NCBI GenBank assembly: GCA_041389725.1
Contig: JAWKRG010000004.1
Coordinates: 620,001 to 684,000, forward strand
Direction of reading: 5' to 3'
Source of the DNA: Polyangiaceae bacterium
GTDB taxonomy: Bacteria; Myxococcota_A; Polyangia; Polyangiales; Polyangiaceae
Length of the DNA stretch: 64,000 bases
Shown here piece by piece: positions 50,470 through 58,637 of this stretch. Each line of letters begins with the position of its first letter. The stretch's first letter is position 1. The notes under the pieces were generated by a model. That model ran no database searches. It was not told where the DNA came from and saw only the letters and a list, made by a program, of their open reading frames with translations. The translations under genes were made by a program, and so were the position numbers.

Positions 50470-51369
50470 TCAGAACTTCTCGGGGACGAAGGTCTGGTCC
50501 GAAATGGGCGGGCGCACGTAGCCCATTTCCTTGGAGACCGCGTCGGGACGATGGCCTGGCCGGGGTTCCAGCTTGAAGGGAGCAGGCGTCAGATCTTCGT
50601 AGGGGATCTGGCTGAGCAAGTGGCTGATGCAGTTGAGTCGCGAGCGCTTCTTGTTGTCGGCGTCCACCACGTACCAGGGCGATTGCTTGATGTCCGTGTG
50701 CGCGAACATCTCGTCCTTGGCCTTGGAGTACTCCACCCAGCGACGGCGTGACTCCAGGTCCATCGGGCTCAGCTTCCAGCGCTTCGTCGCGTCGGCCACT
50801 CGGCTCTGAAAACGCTTCTCTTGTTCTTCCGGGTTCACGCTGAACCAGTACTTGATCAGCTGGATACCGGAGCGGATCAGCATGCGCTCGAACTCCGGGC
50901 AGGAGCGAAGGAACTCGCGGTACTCCGCGTCGGTGCAAAAGCCCATCACGCGCTCGACGCCGGCGCGGTTGTACCAGCTGCGATCCAAGAGCACCATTTC
51001 GCCTGCCGCCGGAAGATGGGCGGCGTAGCGCTGGAAGTACCACTGAGTCTTTTCGCGCTCCGTCGGCGTGCCCAAGGCCACCACGCGGCAGATGCGCGGA
51101 TTGAGACTCTCGGTGATGCGCTTGATCACGCCGCCCTTGCCGGCAGCGTCGCGCCCTTCGAAGATGACGACGACGCGTAAGCCCTTTTCCTTGATCCACT
51201 CCTGCAGCTTCACCAGCTCGATCTGCAGGCGGGCGAGCTCTTTCTCGTAAGCCTTCGTCTTTAGCTTCTTCTTCTTCTCGGAGTCTTCGCCGTCCTCGCG
51301 ATGATCCTTCTTCTTCTCCAACTTGGCGTCGGAGACATCGCTGCCGTCGTGCTTGTCTTTCTTACCCAT
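50470..51369 (-). CDS. ppk2: Polyphosphate kinase 2
   Basis: The 299-residue enzyme transfers phosphate between polyphosphate and nucleotides. The P-loop reads FEGRDAAGKGGVIKRI, the Walker B region LLDRSWYNRAGVERVMGF, and the lid RWKLSPMDLESRRRW, as in single-domain PPK2 proteins. The first 45 residues are a very lysine-rich extension (KKKDHREDGEDSEKKKKLKT) that could bind polyphosphate. The ATG at 51369 (MGKKDKH) is chosen over an upstream one. Confidence 0.95.
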   Translation of the reverse strand: MGKKDKHDGSDVSDAKLEKKKDHREDGEDSEKKKKLKTKAYEKELARLQIELVKLQEWIKEKGLRVVVIFEGRDAAGKGGVIKRITESLNPRICRVVALGTPTEREKTQWYFQRYAAHLPAAGEMVLLDRSWYNRAGVERVMGFCTDAEYREFLRSCPEFERMLIRSGIQLIKYWFSVNPEEQEKRFQSRVADATKRWKLSPMDLESRRRWVEYSKAKDEMFAHTDIKQSPWYVVDADNKKRSRLNCISHLLSQIPYEDLTPAPFKLEPRPGHRPDAVSKEMGYVRPPISDQTFVPEKF

Positions 51370-51423
51370 GGGCCTCGCGCAGAGCATACTCCGCACGGGC
51401 TCGGAGCGGGTCGCTTCTGTGGT

Positions 51424-53061
51424 TCAGCCCAGTCGTGCGGCAATACCGCTGGTGTTCTCGCCTTTGATCAGCCGATCGGCGATGGATTCCGCAACGGCGG
51501 CGATGGTCAGTGAAGGATTGACCCCCAGAGCACTCGGAATGATGGCGCCATCGATCACGAACAAGTTGGGGTTGCGATGATGCTCGCCATGCTCGTTCAC
51601 GATGCCGTGCTCGGGCTCCGTGGCCATGCGGCAGCCGCCAAGGGGGTGTGACGTGTTGACGGTTCCGTCCTTGCGATAGTTGTCGAGGAACATCTCGCCC
51701 CCTAGTCCTTCGTAGATGCGCCGCATGGTGTCCACTGCGGCGTTCCACCGCGCTTCCGTGGAGGGTTCCGTGCTGCTCCAGCGCACTCCCACCGTGCGCT
51801 CGTCGTCGTCGAGCACCACTTCGCCCTCGGACGCATCCAGAGCCAGGCAACCCATGGTCAGCAAACGAGTGCCGAAGCTCTTGAGCAGTTGCTTGTACTC
51901 CAAGCCCCACTCGCGCTCGGCGCGGCCCGACACTTCCCGGGGCTGGGTCGAGCGACGGCCCAGCGCCAGCGCATCGTCGGGCTTGGTCAGGGTGGAAACT
52001 TGTCCCAGGGCGAGATGGAGGGGAGCGGCGTAGAAGGGGATCAGAATGAACTGATGCTGTGGCCAGAAGCTCGGACAGAAGCTCGACATGGGCTTGCCCT
52101 TGTGGCCCTCGACGTGAAACTCGTCGCTGACGATCCCCGTCACACCGTAGTCGCCGTTCGAGGACAGGTGCTTGCCTAGCTGCCCACCGAGTTCGAGGCT
52201 GCGATCGCCCGTGAAGTGCCCGCGGGATCGCAACAGGAGTCCACTGCTGGCCACCGCTCCGGCCGCCACGATCAGCAGCTTGCATTCGACGGCGAAGGGC
52301 TTGCCATCGCGCGCGGTGCCACTGACGGCGTAGCCAGTGCCATTGGGGGCGACGTTCTCGACGTCGACGCCGGTCTTGAAGCTGACGCCGGCTGCACGGG
52401 CCTTGGCCAGGTAGTTCTTGCTGAGGTCTTGGCGCCCCGAGAGGCGCTGCCCCGAGTTCCACCAGCCTTCATTGGCGTCGTCCTTGTCCGCGAGCTTCAG
52501 GGGAAGGGCCGTGGCGCCGATACGGCGACAGCCTTCGGCAAACACGAAGTCGCGCTTGGTGGCCAGCTGCCAGTGCGGCGCTTCCGCTGACGTCCAAGCC
52601 AGACGATGCACCGAGAGTTCCTGGCTGGCGCGGTCGAAGTAGGGCTCCAGCGCAGTGCGTGTGTAGATCGCAGGCCACAAGCGTCGACCGTCCTGCTGCT
52701 GCTCGAAGATCATGGCCGGCGCGCGTAGGCTCACTCCGTCGTAGATCAGTGAGCCGCCGCCCAGGCCGCTGCCAGCGACGACGTTCATGCTCGCCGCGCC
52801 CGTCTCCACCAGTCCGGGGTTGTCCGTGAAGATCTGAGTGAACTGCGCGAGGTAGGAAGGGTCGAGGCTGTGGCGAAAGCGATTGCCCTGGGCATTCAAT
52901 TCGCCAGCGGCCTCGGGATCGAACTTGCCCGTGGGGTCGATTCCGCGATCGAGGACGAGCACGCTGTGCCCCTTGCCCAGCGCTTGCAGATGTTCGCCCA
53001 AGCGGGCCGCCATCACCGCGCCGCCGAACCCTGCGCCCACGATCACGACGTCGTAGTCCAT
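51424..53061 (-). CDS. GMC oxidoreductase (cholesterol-oxidase-like)
   Basis: The 545-residue flavoprotein has the FAD-binding YDVVIVGAGFGGAVMAARL at the start, GSGLGGGSLIYDGV, and the C-terminal SHPLGGCRMA and DGAIIPSALGVNPSLTIAAV of the cholesterol-oxidase/GMC group. It would oxidise a sterol or other alcohol. Its ATG (53061) shares a base with the stop of the preceding accessory-subunit gene (TGATG); a GTG one codon earlier is also possible. It lacks a signal peptide, so export, if any, depends on the Tat partner. Confidence 0.88.
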   Translation of the reverse strand: MDYDVVIVGAGFGGAVMAARLGEHLQALGKGHSVLVLDRGIDPTGKFDPEAAGELNAQGNRFRHSLDPSYLAQFTQIFTDNPGLVETGAASMNVVAGSGLGGGSLIYDGVSLRAPAMIFEQQQDGRRLWPAIYTRTALEPYFDRASQELSVHRLAWTSAEAPHWQLATKRDFVFAEGCRRIGATALPLKLADKDDANEGWWNSGQRLSGRQDLSKNYLAKARAAGVSFKTGVDVENVAPNGTGYAVSGTARDGKPFAVECKLLIVAAGAVASSGLLLRSRGHFTGDRSLELGGQLGKHLSSNGDYGVTGIVSDEFHVEGHKGKPMSSFCPSFWPQHQFILIPFYAAPLHLALGQVSTLTKPDDALALGRRSTQPREVSGRAEREWGLEYKQLLKSFGTRLLTMGCLALDASEGEVVLDDDERTVGVRWSSTEPSTEARWNAAVDTMRRIYEGLGGEMFLDNYRKDGTVNTSHPLGGCRMATEPEHGIVNEHGEHHRNPNLFVIDGAIIPSALGVNPSLTIAAVAESIADRLIKGENTSGIAARLG

Positions 53062-53849
53062 CACGACAGGTCTCCATGCTCGTCCACGATGCTCGACAGA
53101 TCGTCGCTTGGCGTAGGGGCGGGCGCCTTGTTCTGGGTGTAGTCGTCCAGTTCGCCCTGGGCCGCGAGCGTGGCAAGGTTCTCGGTATTTGGATCGATGA
53201 GACGACCGTCCGTCACCGTGCGCGGATAGCCGGAGACTGCGAGTCGATCGGCGAAGTCCTCGAAGGCAGGAAAGCCGATCTCGCGCAGCCCGAGGTCGTT
53301 CTCCACGGCGCCGAAGTAGGCGACGAAACAGGCGGTTCGTACGTAGCGCAGCAGCGGCGCGACCGTTTCGTTCTCGAGCCCGCGAGCGACTGCGCGGATC
53401 TGACGCTCCCGGGAGAGCTTGCGAAAGAACGTCGCGGAGACTTCGTCCGCCGCCAGTGCGTCGAGCGCCGCGCTCAGGGTTGCTCGAAAGGACGTATCGA
53501 AGCTGGCGATGCTCTGGTCGAAACCGTCGGGCAAGGCCCCGATCAGACCGAGGGCTCGCGCAGGCCCAACCATGCGTTCGAGCTTCACGACCTCGTAGGC
53601 TCCGGCTTCGAGGGCGCCCGCCGACAGCAGGTTGCCCTGTTCGTCGCGTTCACTCGGAATGAACACATCCATCAGCGCTTCGAGGTTCTGGCGCGCCGGA
53701 CTGTCGTGATTGTCGACGGAATTGCCCCCGCCCCAGGGCTCGGGAGGGCTGTGGTCATCCAGATCCGCCGCGGGCTGACAGGCCGCGCCAAAGCCCAGCA
53801 CCACCAGCATCTCCAGGACGCGACGACGGGAAAGGGGCTGAGCAGGCAT
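53061..53849 (-). CDS. Tat-signal accessory subunit of the GMC oxidoreductase
   Basis: The 262-residue protein has a twin-arginine signal (PLSRRRVLEMLVVLGFGAAC) ending at a cysteine, followed by a helical domain resembling the gluconate-2-dehydrogenase subunit 3 family (LEALMDVFIPSERDEQG, GALEAGAYEVVK, FFRKLSRERQIRAVARGLE, YFGAVENDLGLREIGF). Such proteins pair with membrane-side GMC dehydrogenases; the overlapping TGATG junction with the GMC gene fits that. Co-export of the pair by the Tat route is inferred. It is divergent from the second GMC gene, 46 bp away. Confidence 0.72.
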   Translation of the reverse strand: MPAQPLSRRRVLEMLVVLGFGAACQPAADLDDHSPPEPWGGGNSVDNHDSPARQNLEALMDVFIPSERDEQGNLLSAGALEAGAYEVVKLERMVGPARALGLIGALPDGFDQSIASFDTSFRATLSAALDALAADEVSATFFRKLSRERQIRAVARGLENETVAPLLRYVRTACFVAYFGAVENDLGLREIGFPAFEDFADRLAVSGYPRTVTDGRLIDPNTENLATLAAQGELDDYTQNKAPAPTPSDDLSSIVDEHGDLS

Positions 53850-53895
53850 TGCGGGGCGGGACCTAGCAACGCTTTGGCGGCAAGTCCCTTTCGTT

Positions 53896-55866
53896 TTGTC
53901 GAAGAGCACTTCGAGATTCGGCAACGGATCCGTGTATGGGCATGTGGTAGCGGGTGCGGCCGTGCGCTTCCCCTGGCCCCAAATCCCGCTCGTTCCCGCT
54001 GCGCTTTGCGCGGCGTGGCTGAGCTGCGGCTGTGGGACGGAGCCGAGCGCGCCCGCTCCAGCGACGGCGGAACAGCCGCTGTGCGTGCCCGACAACGTGC
54101 CCGGCACCTGGGATTTCGTCGTCGTCGGATCGGGGGCAGGCGGGGGCCCCCTGGCGTCGCGTTTGGCGCGGGCCGGCTGCCGCGTGCTCTTGATCGAAGC
54201 GGGGGAGGACGTCGGTGGTTCGGTTCAGTACCAGGTGCCCGCCATGCACGCGCTTTCCACCGAGAACGGCGCGATGGCGTGGTGGTACTTCGTTCAGCAT
54301 CACGCCGAGCCCGGCCTGGACGCGCAGGACTCCAAGTACACGCCCGAGGGCATCCTCTATCCGCGAGGGTCGGCCCTTGGTGGTTCCACCGCCGTCAACG
54401 CTCTGGTGACCGTTCTGCCGCCGCCCTCGGACTGGAATCGCTTGGCGGCGATAACCGGCGAGCCGGGGTTTCGCGCCAGCGAAATGCAGCGCTACTTCGA
54501 CCGCGTTCGCGAATGGCTCGGCGTCGAGGTGCCGGACTCGACGTTGGCGCTCGGGGACAGCAAGCTGCTGAGCCTGCTGGCCTCCGCGGCCAACGCACAA
54601 GAGCCGCAGCAGGAAGGCAACCCCTTCGGCCTGCCCGGGACTGCCGGACAGCTCTCGCAGCTTCTGCAGCGCGATCTGAACGACTCGCTTTCCAGTGCGG
54701 AGACCACTGGGCTATTTCGCATTCCCCTGGCGACGCGCGCGGGGCGGCGTAGCAGCACTCGCGAGTTCATCCTCGACACGATAGCCCGCGGCTACCCGCT
54801 CACCCTCAGCACCAACACGCTCGCGACGCGGGTTCTGTTCGACTCGAACGCGCCCACGCGGGCCGTGGGCGTGGAGATCGTGACGGGACGAAGGCTCTAC
54901 CAGGCCAGCCTCGGCGACGGTGACGCCCCGAGTGCACCTCAGGCGGCATACGCCACCAAAGAAGTGATTCTGTCGGCAGGAGCCTTCAACTCGCCGCAGC
55001 TGTTGCAGCTCTCGGGCATTGGCGACCCCGACGCACTGACCCAAGTTGGGATCGCGCCGCGCCACGCGCTGCCTGGCGTCGGCAAGAACTTGCAGGACCG
55101 CGTCGAGATCAGTGTGGTCAGCGAGTTCGACGAACCCTTCAGTGTGATCGAGCGCTGTCAGTTGGCGGAGCTCTCGCCGGATAGCGACCCGTGCGTCGCC
55201 GACTGGCTGAGCGGTCGCGGCGTCTACCAGACCAGTGGCTTTCTCGCGACGGTGCTCCGCCGCTCGAGCCCTGAAGTTCCCCAAGCGGATCTGCAGGTCT
55301 TCGGCGTGCCTGGCGATGGGCGTGGCTACTACCCGGGATATGCGTTGGACGCTGCCAAAGCCAAGAGCCGCTTCAGTTGGCTGATCTTGAAGGCGCACAC
55401 GAACAATCGCGACGGCGAAGTCACGGTGAGCAGCAATGACCCCTTCGTGCGTCCCTCGATAAACTTCCGAAGCTTCGACGAACAAGATCCCCTTGCCGAC
55501 CCCGATCTCGCGGCGCTGGTGAAGGGGATTCAGTTCGTGCGCGACGTGCAAGATCGCATGCGTCAGCTCTACCCCGACGACCCGCCGAGCGAAGTCTGGC
55601 CGGGACCGAGTGTGGCCAGCGCAGCCGAGCTGGCCAAGTGGACGCGCAAGGAAGCCTGGGGACACCACGCCTCTTGCTCCAACAAGATGGGGCACTCCGC
55701 CGACCCGAGCGCCGTGGTGGATCCGCGCTTTCGCGTGATCGGCACCGAGCACCTGCGGGTGGTAGACGCATCGGTCTTTCCGGAGATCCCTGGAACCTTC
55801 GTGGCGCTGCCAACCTTCATGCTCAGCGAGAAGGCCGCGGACGTGATCCTGGAGGACTACCGGTGA
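53896..55866 (+). CDS. GMC oxidoreductase with N-terminal signal (choline-dehydrogenase-like)
   Basis: The roughly 650-residue protein has a hydrophobic signal-like segment (LVPAALCAAWLSCGCG), a linker, then a GMC domain: WDFVVVGSGAGGGPLASRLA for FAD, ILYPRGSALGGSTAVNALVT, and near the end WGHHASCSNKMG with the catalytic histidine and LRVVDASVFPEIPGTF. Start is uncertain: ATG at 53896 or a GTG at 53932. It begins the operon that continues with two lipases and a small lipoprotein, its stop overlapping the first lipase start (GTGA). It probably oxidises an alcohol outside the cytoplasm. Confidence 0.85.
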   Translation: MSKSTSRFGNGSVYGHVVAGAAVRFPWPQIPLVPAALCAAWLSCGCGTEPSAPAPATAEQPLCVPDNVPGTWDFVVVGSGAGGGPLASRLARAGCRVLLIEAGEDVGGSVQYQVPAMHALSTENGAMAWWYFVQHHAEPGLDAQDSKYTPEGILYPRGSALGGSTAVNALVTVLPPPSDWNRLAAITGEPGFRASEMQRYFDRVREWLGVEVPDSTLALGDSKLLSLLASAANAQEPQQEGNPFGLPGTAGQLSQLLQRDLNDSLSSAETTGLFRIPLATRAGRRSSTREFILDTIARGYPLTLSTNTLATRVLFDSNAPTRAVGVEIVTGRRLYQASLGDGDAPSAPQAAYATKEVILSAGAFNSPQLLQLSGIGDPDALTQVGIAPRHALPGVGKNLQDRVEISVVSEFDEPFSVIERCQLAELSPDSDPCVADWLSGRGVYQTSGFLATVLRRSSPEVPQADLQVFGVPGDGRGYYPGYALDAAKAKSRFSWLILKAHTNNRDGEVTVSSNDPFVRPSINFRSFDEQDPLADPDLAALVKGIQFVRDVQDRMRQLYPDDPPSEVWPGPSVASAAELAKWTRKEAWGHHASCSNKMGHSADPSAVVDPRFRVIGTEHLRVVDASVFPEIPGTFVALPTFMLSEKAADVILEDYR

Positions 55867-57059
55867 GGGCGTTCGCGCTACTGTCCGCTCTGGCCCTCGC
55901 CGGCTGTAGCCAGCAAGAGGTCACCTGTGAGGCTCTGACGGCAGAGCTAGCGCATTGCGATGCCCGGCCGCAGCGCAACAGCTGCGACGCGCTGTCCGCC
56001 ACGGAGCGCAACGAGCTGTTCGACAGCTTCGAGGCAAGGGGTTGCGACGCCCTGTGGAAGGACGCGCGCGTCGATCCCCGTGCTTGCCGCGCTTTTGGCT
56101 GGGATTGCCCCGCGACCTTGGGGAACGAGCTGTCCAGCGGTCAAAGCCGCCATCCTCTGCTGCTGGTGAGTGGGATCGACGCCCACGCGGACTTCGACTG
56201 GAACCCCCGCATCCCGAAGGCCCTGGAGAAGGCCGGCTTCGTCAGCTACCACGTGAAGCTCGCGCCCTGGGCCACGACCGACGTGCGCGCCTGGGATCTA
56301 CTCAAGTGGTTGCGTCAGATCCCCCACGAGAAAGTGAACCTCGTGTGCTACGCCGTTGGCGGCATCGACTGCCGCTACCTGGTGAGCCCAGGCGGATTGG
56401 CGGCTGACCCCGCCGTCGCGCAGGAAGTCTGGGCACGAGTGGCCTCGATCACCACGATCGCGACGCCTCATCGCGGTACGGCCGTTGCCAATGCGCTGCT
56501 TTTGGCGAGTGATGATGAACTCGCACATTCGATCCTGAATGCCTTCGTGGGGCCTGGCAGCTTTGCCGCCGCACCGGCGGACTATGCCCTGCGGGACGTG
56601 CTCGATGGCCTGACCAACGAGAGCATGAACACCCTGAACGAGACGCTCGGCGACGCGCCCGGCATCTACTACCAGTCGTACGCGGCGGTGAGCCACGTGC
56701 TCGACACGCGCTTCGAGAACCGCGATGACGCGATCGAACGCGCCTGCCGTGACCAAAGCGGACAGCTCCGTTACGAGCACCATCCCGAGACTCGCGATGT
56801 GCTGAGCAACTTGCTGCTGGTCACGGCGCCCTTTGCGTCGCGCACTCTGAGTCAGGCCGATCAACCCATCGACACGCCGAGCGACGGCATGGTCAGCGTC
56901 GACAGTGCGAAGTGGGGCGAGTTCCGCGGCTGCATTCCCGCCGACCACTACGATGTGATCGGTCAGATCGGTGACTCCGGACCGGACCCCCGCACGGGCT
57001 TCGACGCAGCGGTTTTCTACGTAAATCTGGCAGCAGATCTGGCCGCGAGGGGGTTTTGA
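55863..57059 (+). CDS. Lipase-like lipoprotein that has lost its nucleophile serine
   Basis: The 398-residue protein has a lipoprotein signal (SALALAGCSQ), a cysteine-rich pre-domain and an alpha/beta-hydrolase of the class-2-like bacterial lipase type: LLLVSGIDAHAD for the oxyanion strand, PSDGMVSVDSAKWG for the acid loop and CIPADHYDVIG for the histidine. At the nucleophile elbow, where the paralogue next door has CHSLGGLDCRYLVSPGG, this protein has CYAVGGIDCRYLVSPGG: alanine 164 replaces the serine. It should not hydrolyse lipids. The GTG start overlaps the GMC stop by four bases. Confidence 0.85.
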   Translation: MRAFALLSALALAGCSQQEVTCEALTAELAHCDARPQRNSCDALSATERNELFDSFEARGCDALWKDARVDPRACRAFGWDCPATLGNELSSGQSRHPLLLVSGIDAHADFDWNPRIPKALEKAGFVSYHVKLAPWATTDVRAWDLLKWLRQIPHEKVNLVCYAVGGIDCRYLVSPGGLAADPAVAQEVWARVASITTIATPHRGTAVANALLLASDDELAHSILNAFVGPGSFAAAPADYALRDVLDGLTNESMNTLNETLGDAPGIYYQSYAAVSHVLDTRFENRDDAIERACRDQSGQLRYEHHPETRDVLSNLLLVTAPFASRTLSQADQPIDTPSDGMVSVDSAKWGEFRGCIPADHYDVIGQIGDSGPDPRTGFDAAVFYVNLAADLAARGF

Positions 57060-57061
57060 GG

Positions 57062-58315
57062 ATGGCGCGCCTACTCCTGCCGGCACAGCTGGTGCTGCTG
57101 AGCGCCCTGGGTTGCAGCTATGCCGAACCCGACGAGAGCGCACGCTGCGCGCGGCTGGAGCAGCGCATCGATACTTGCCTCGGCCCTGAGTTCTTACCCG
57201 TGCAGTGCGAGGGGATGAGCGAACGCGACGTCGCAGTCTTCGAGCGGACGTTGGAGGAACTCAACTGCGATTCTCCTGGCGAGCTCTTGCCGGCGGACGG
57301 CGATACCCGTGCCGCCTGGTGTCGCTTGTTCGGACAGGGCTGTGCCGTGCCGCAGAGCGAGCCGCCGCGCTATCAGCCCGCGCGCTACCCCATCGTGCTG
57401 GTCAACGGCATCGATTTGTCGCCGCTGTTCCGCTACAGCGATCGGATCGTCGATGTGTTGCGAAACGACAGCGGACAAGCGGTATACCTGGCGACCCTCA
57501 CTCCCTACGAGACGCCGCAGCGCCGCGCCAAGGTGTTGTGGGAACGCATCGAGCAGATCAAGGCAGAGTCGGGCGCCACCAAGGTGAACTTGATCTGTCA
57601 TTCCCTGGGCGGGTTGGACTGCCGCTATCTGGTGAGTCCAGGTGGCCTGCGCTGGGAGATCCCGGTGCCCCACGAACAGATCGTGGGGTCCGTCGCGTCG
57701 ATCACGACCTTCTCCACAGCACATCGCGGGACGCGAGCGGCGGACGCTGCCCTCGGCTACCTCCCGGATGCCGACGATGCCGAAGCAGTGAACTCCCTTG
57801 CGACCTTGTTCGGCGAATGGTTCACCCGGGATGCCATCGAGCAGGACGTGCATTTGAAGCAGTCTCTGCAGGCCCTCAGCGAGCAGAACGCCCCGGCTTT
57901 CAACGCGGAAATCGTCGACGCCGAGGGCATCTACTACCAGTCCTGGGCGGGCTTCAGCCGGCCCTTTGGCGCGCCTCGCGAGGGACACGATGAAACCCTG
58001 ACGGAGCTTTGCCGCGACTCCGAGGGCAACCTCTCGCTGGGCACCTTCAGCGGGCAACACGACTTCATGTCACTCGCGCTGGTGCCATCCACGAACGTGG
58101 TGGGCGGTGCCGACTTGCCCTCTGCCTTCGTGCCGAACGACGGCCTGTGCACGGTGGCATCGGCGCGTTGGGGGCGATTTCGTGGCTGCGTCCCGGCCGA
58201 CCACAGCGAGCAGCTGGGACAACGCAATCTGCCCGACGTGAATGTTCGCACTGGGTTCGACATCGCGTGGTTCTACGCGAGTGTGGCGGCCGAGCTGTCG
58301 GCGATGGGTTACTGA
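57062..58315 (+). CDS. Secreted lipase (lipoprotein), intact catalytic site
   Basis: The 417-residue protein is a paralogue of the preceding one. Lipobox LSALGCSYAE, then a cysteine-rich pre-domain and a lipase domain with IVLVNGIDLSPLFRY, the nucleophile Ser181 in NLICHSLGGLDCRYLVSPGG, PNDGLCTVASARWG and CVPADHSEQLG with the histidine. It likely hydrolyses esters or triacylglycerols outside the cell. The ATG lies two bases after the stop of the inactive paralogue. The pair probably arose by tandem duplication within the operon. Confidence 0.9.
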   Translation: MARLLLPAQLVLLSALGCSYAEPDESARCARLEQRIDTCLGPEFLPVQCEGMSERDVAVFERTLEELNCDSPGELLPADGDTRAAWCRLFGQGCAVPQSEPPRYQPARYPIVLVNGIDLSPLFRYSDRIVDVLRNDSGQAVYLATLTPYETPQRRAKVLWERIEQIKAESGATKVNLICHSLGGLDCRYLVSPGGLRWEIPVPHEQIVGSVASITTFSTAHRGTRAADAALGYLPDADDAEAVNSLATLFGEWFTRDAIEQDVHLKQSLQALSEQNAPAFNAEIVDAEGIYYQSWAGFSRPFGAPREGHDETLTELCRDSEGNLSLGTFSGQHDFMSLALVPSTNVVGGADLPSAFVPNDGLCTVASARWGRFRGCVPADHSEQLGQRNLPDVNVRTGFDIAWFYASVAAELSAMGY

Positions 58316-58317
58316 TC

Positions 58318-58581
58318 ATGCGCAAGACCTTGGCATTGCTTTCCGCGACTCTCGCGCTCGGTTGCAGCGTGGAGACGGAGTTCGTCGACGACGGCAGTGT
58401 GTGTGCACAGGCGCGCCACGTGCTGTACGAATGCGGAGTCTCTCTCTCGTTGCTCGAGCAGGAGAGCTGCGCGGGTCCAAGTCGTGCTGCGGCAGAGTGT
58501 GTCGTCGAGCAAGCGGACTCGTGCGAGTCCTTGGCACTGCTCGAACTCGACACCTGCGTGAGTAACGCGATCACGAACTGA
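58318..58581 (+). CDS. Small Cys-rich lipoprotein at the end of the lipase operon
   Basis: The 87-residue protein has a lipobox (SATLALGCSVETE) and six further cysteines in its 65-residue mature part (VCAQARHVLYEC, ESCAGPSRAAAECVVEQADSCESLA, DTCVS). Its cysteine spacing resembles the pre-domains of the two lipases upstream, so it may be a stand-alone copy of that domain. It starts two bases after the lipase stop. Confidence 0.75.
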   Translation: MRKTLALLSATLALGCSVETEFVDDGSVCAQARHVLYECGVSLSLLEQESCAGPSRAAAECVVEQADSCESLALLELDTCVSNAITN

Positions 58582-58637
58582 AGAATCTTTGCGAATGCCT
58601 GTGACCAACCGCGGCTGCTGCCCGTACCGGTGATGCC

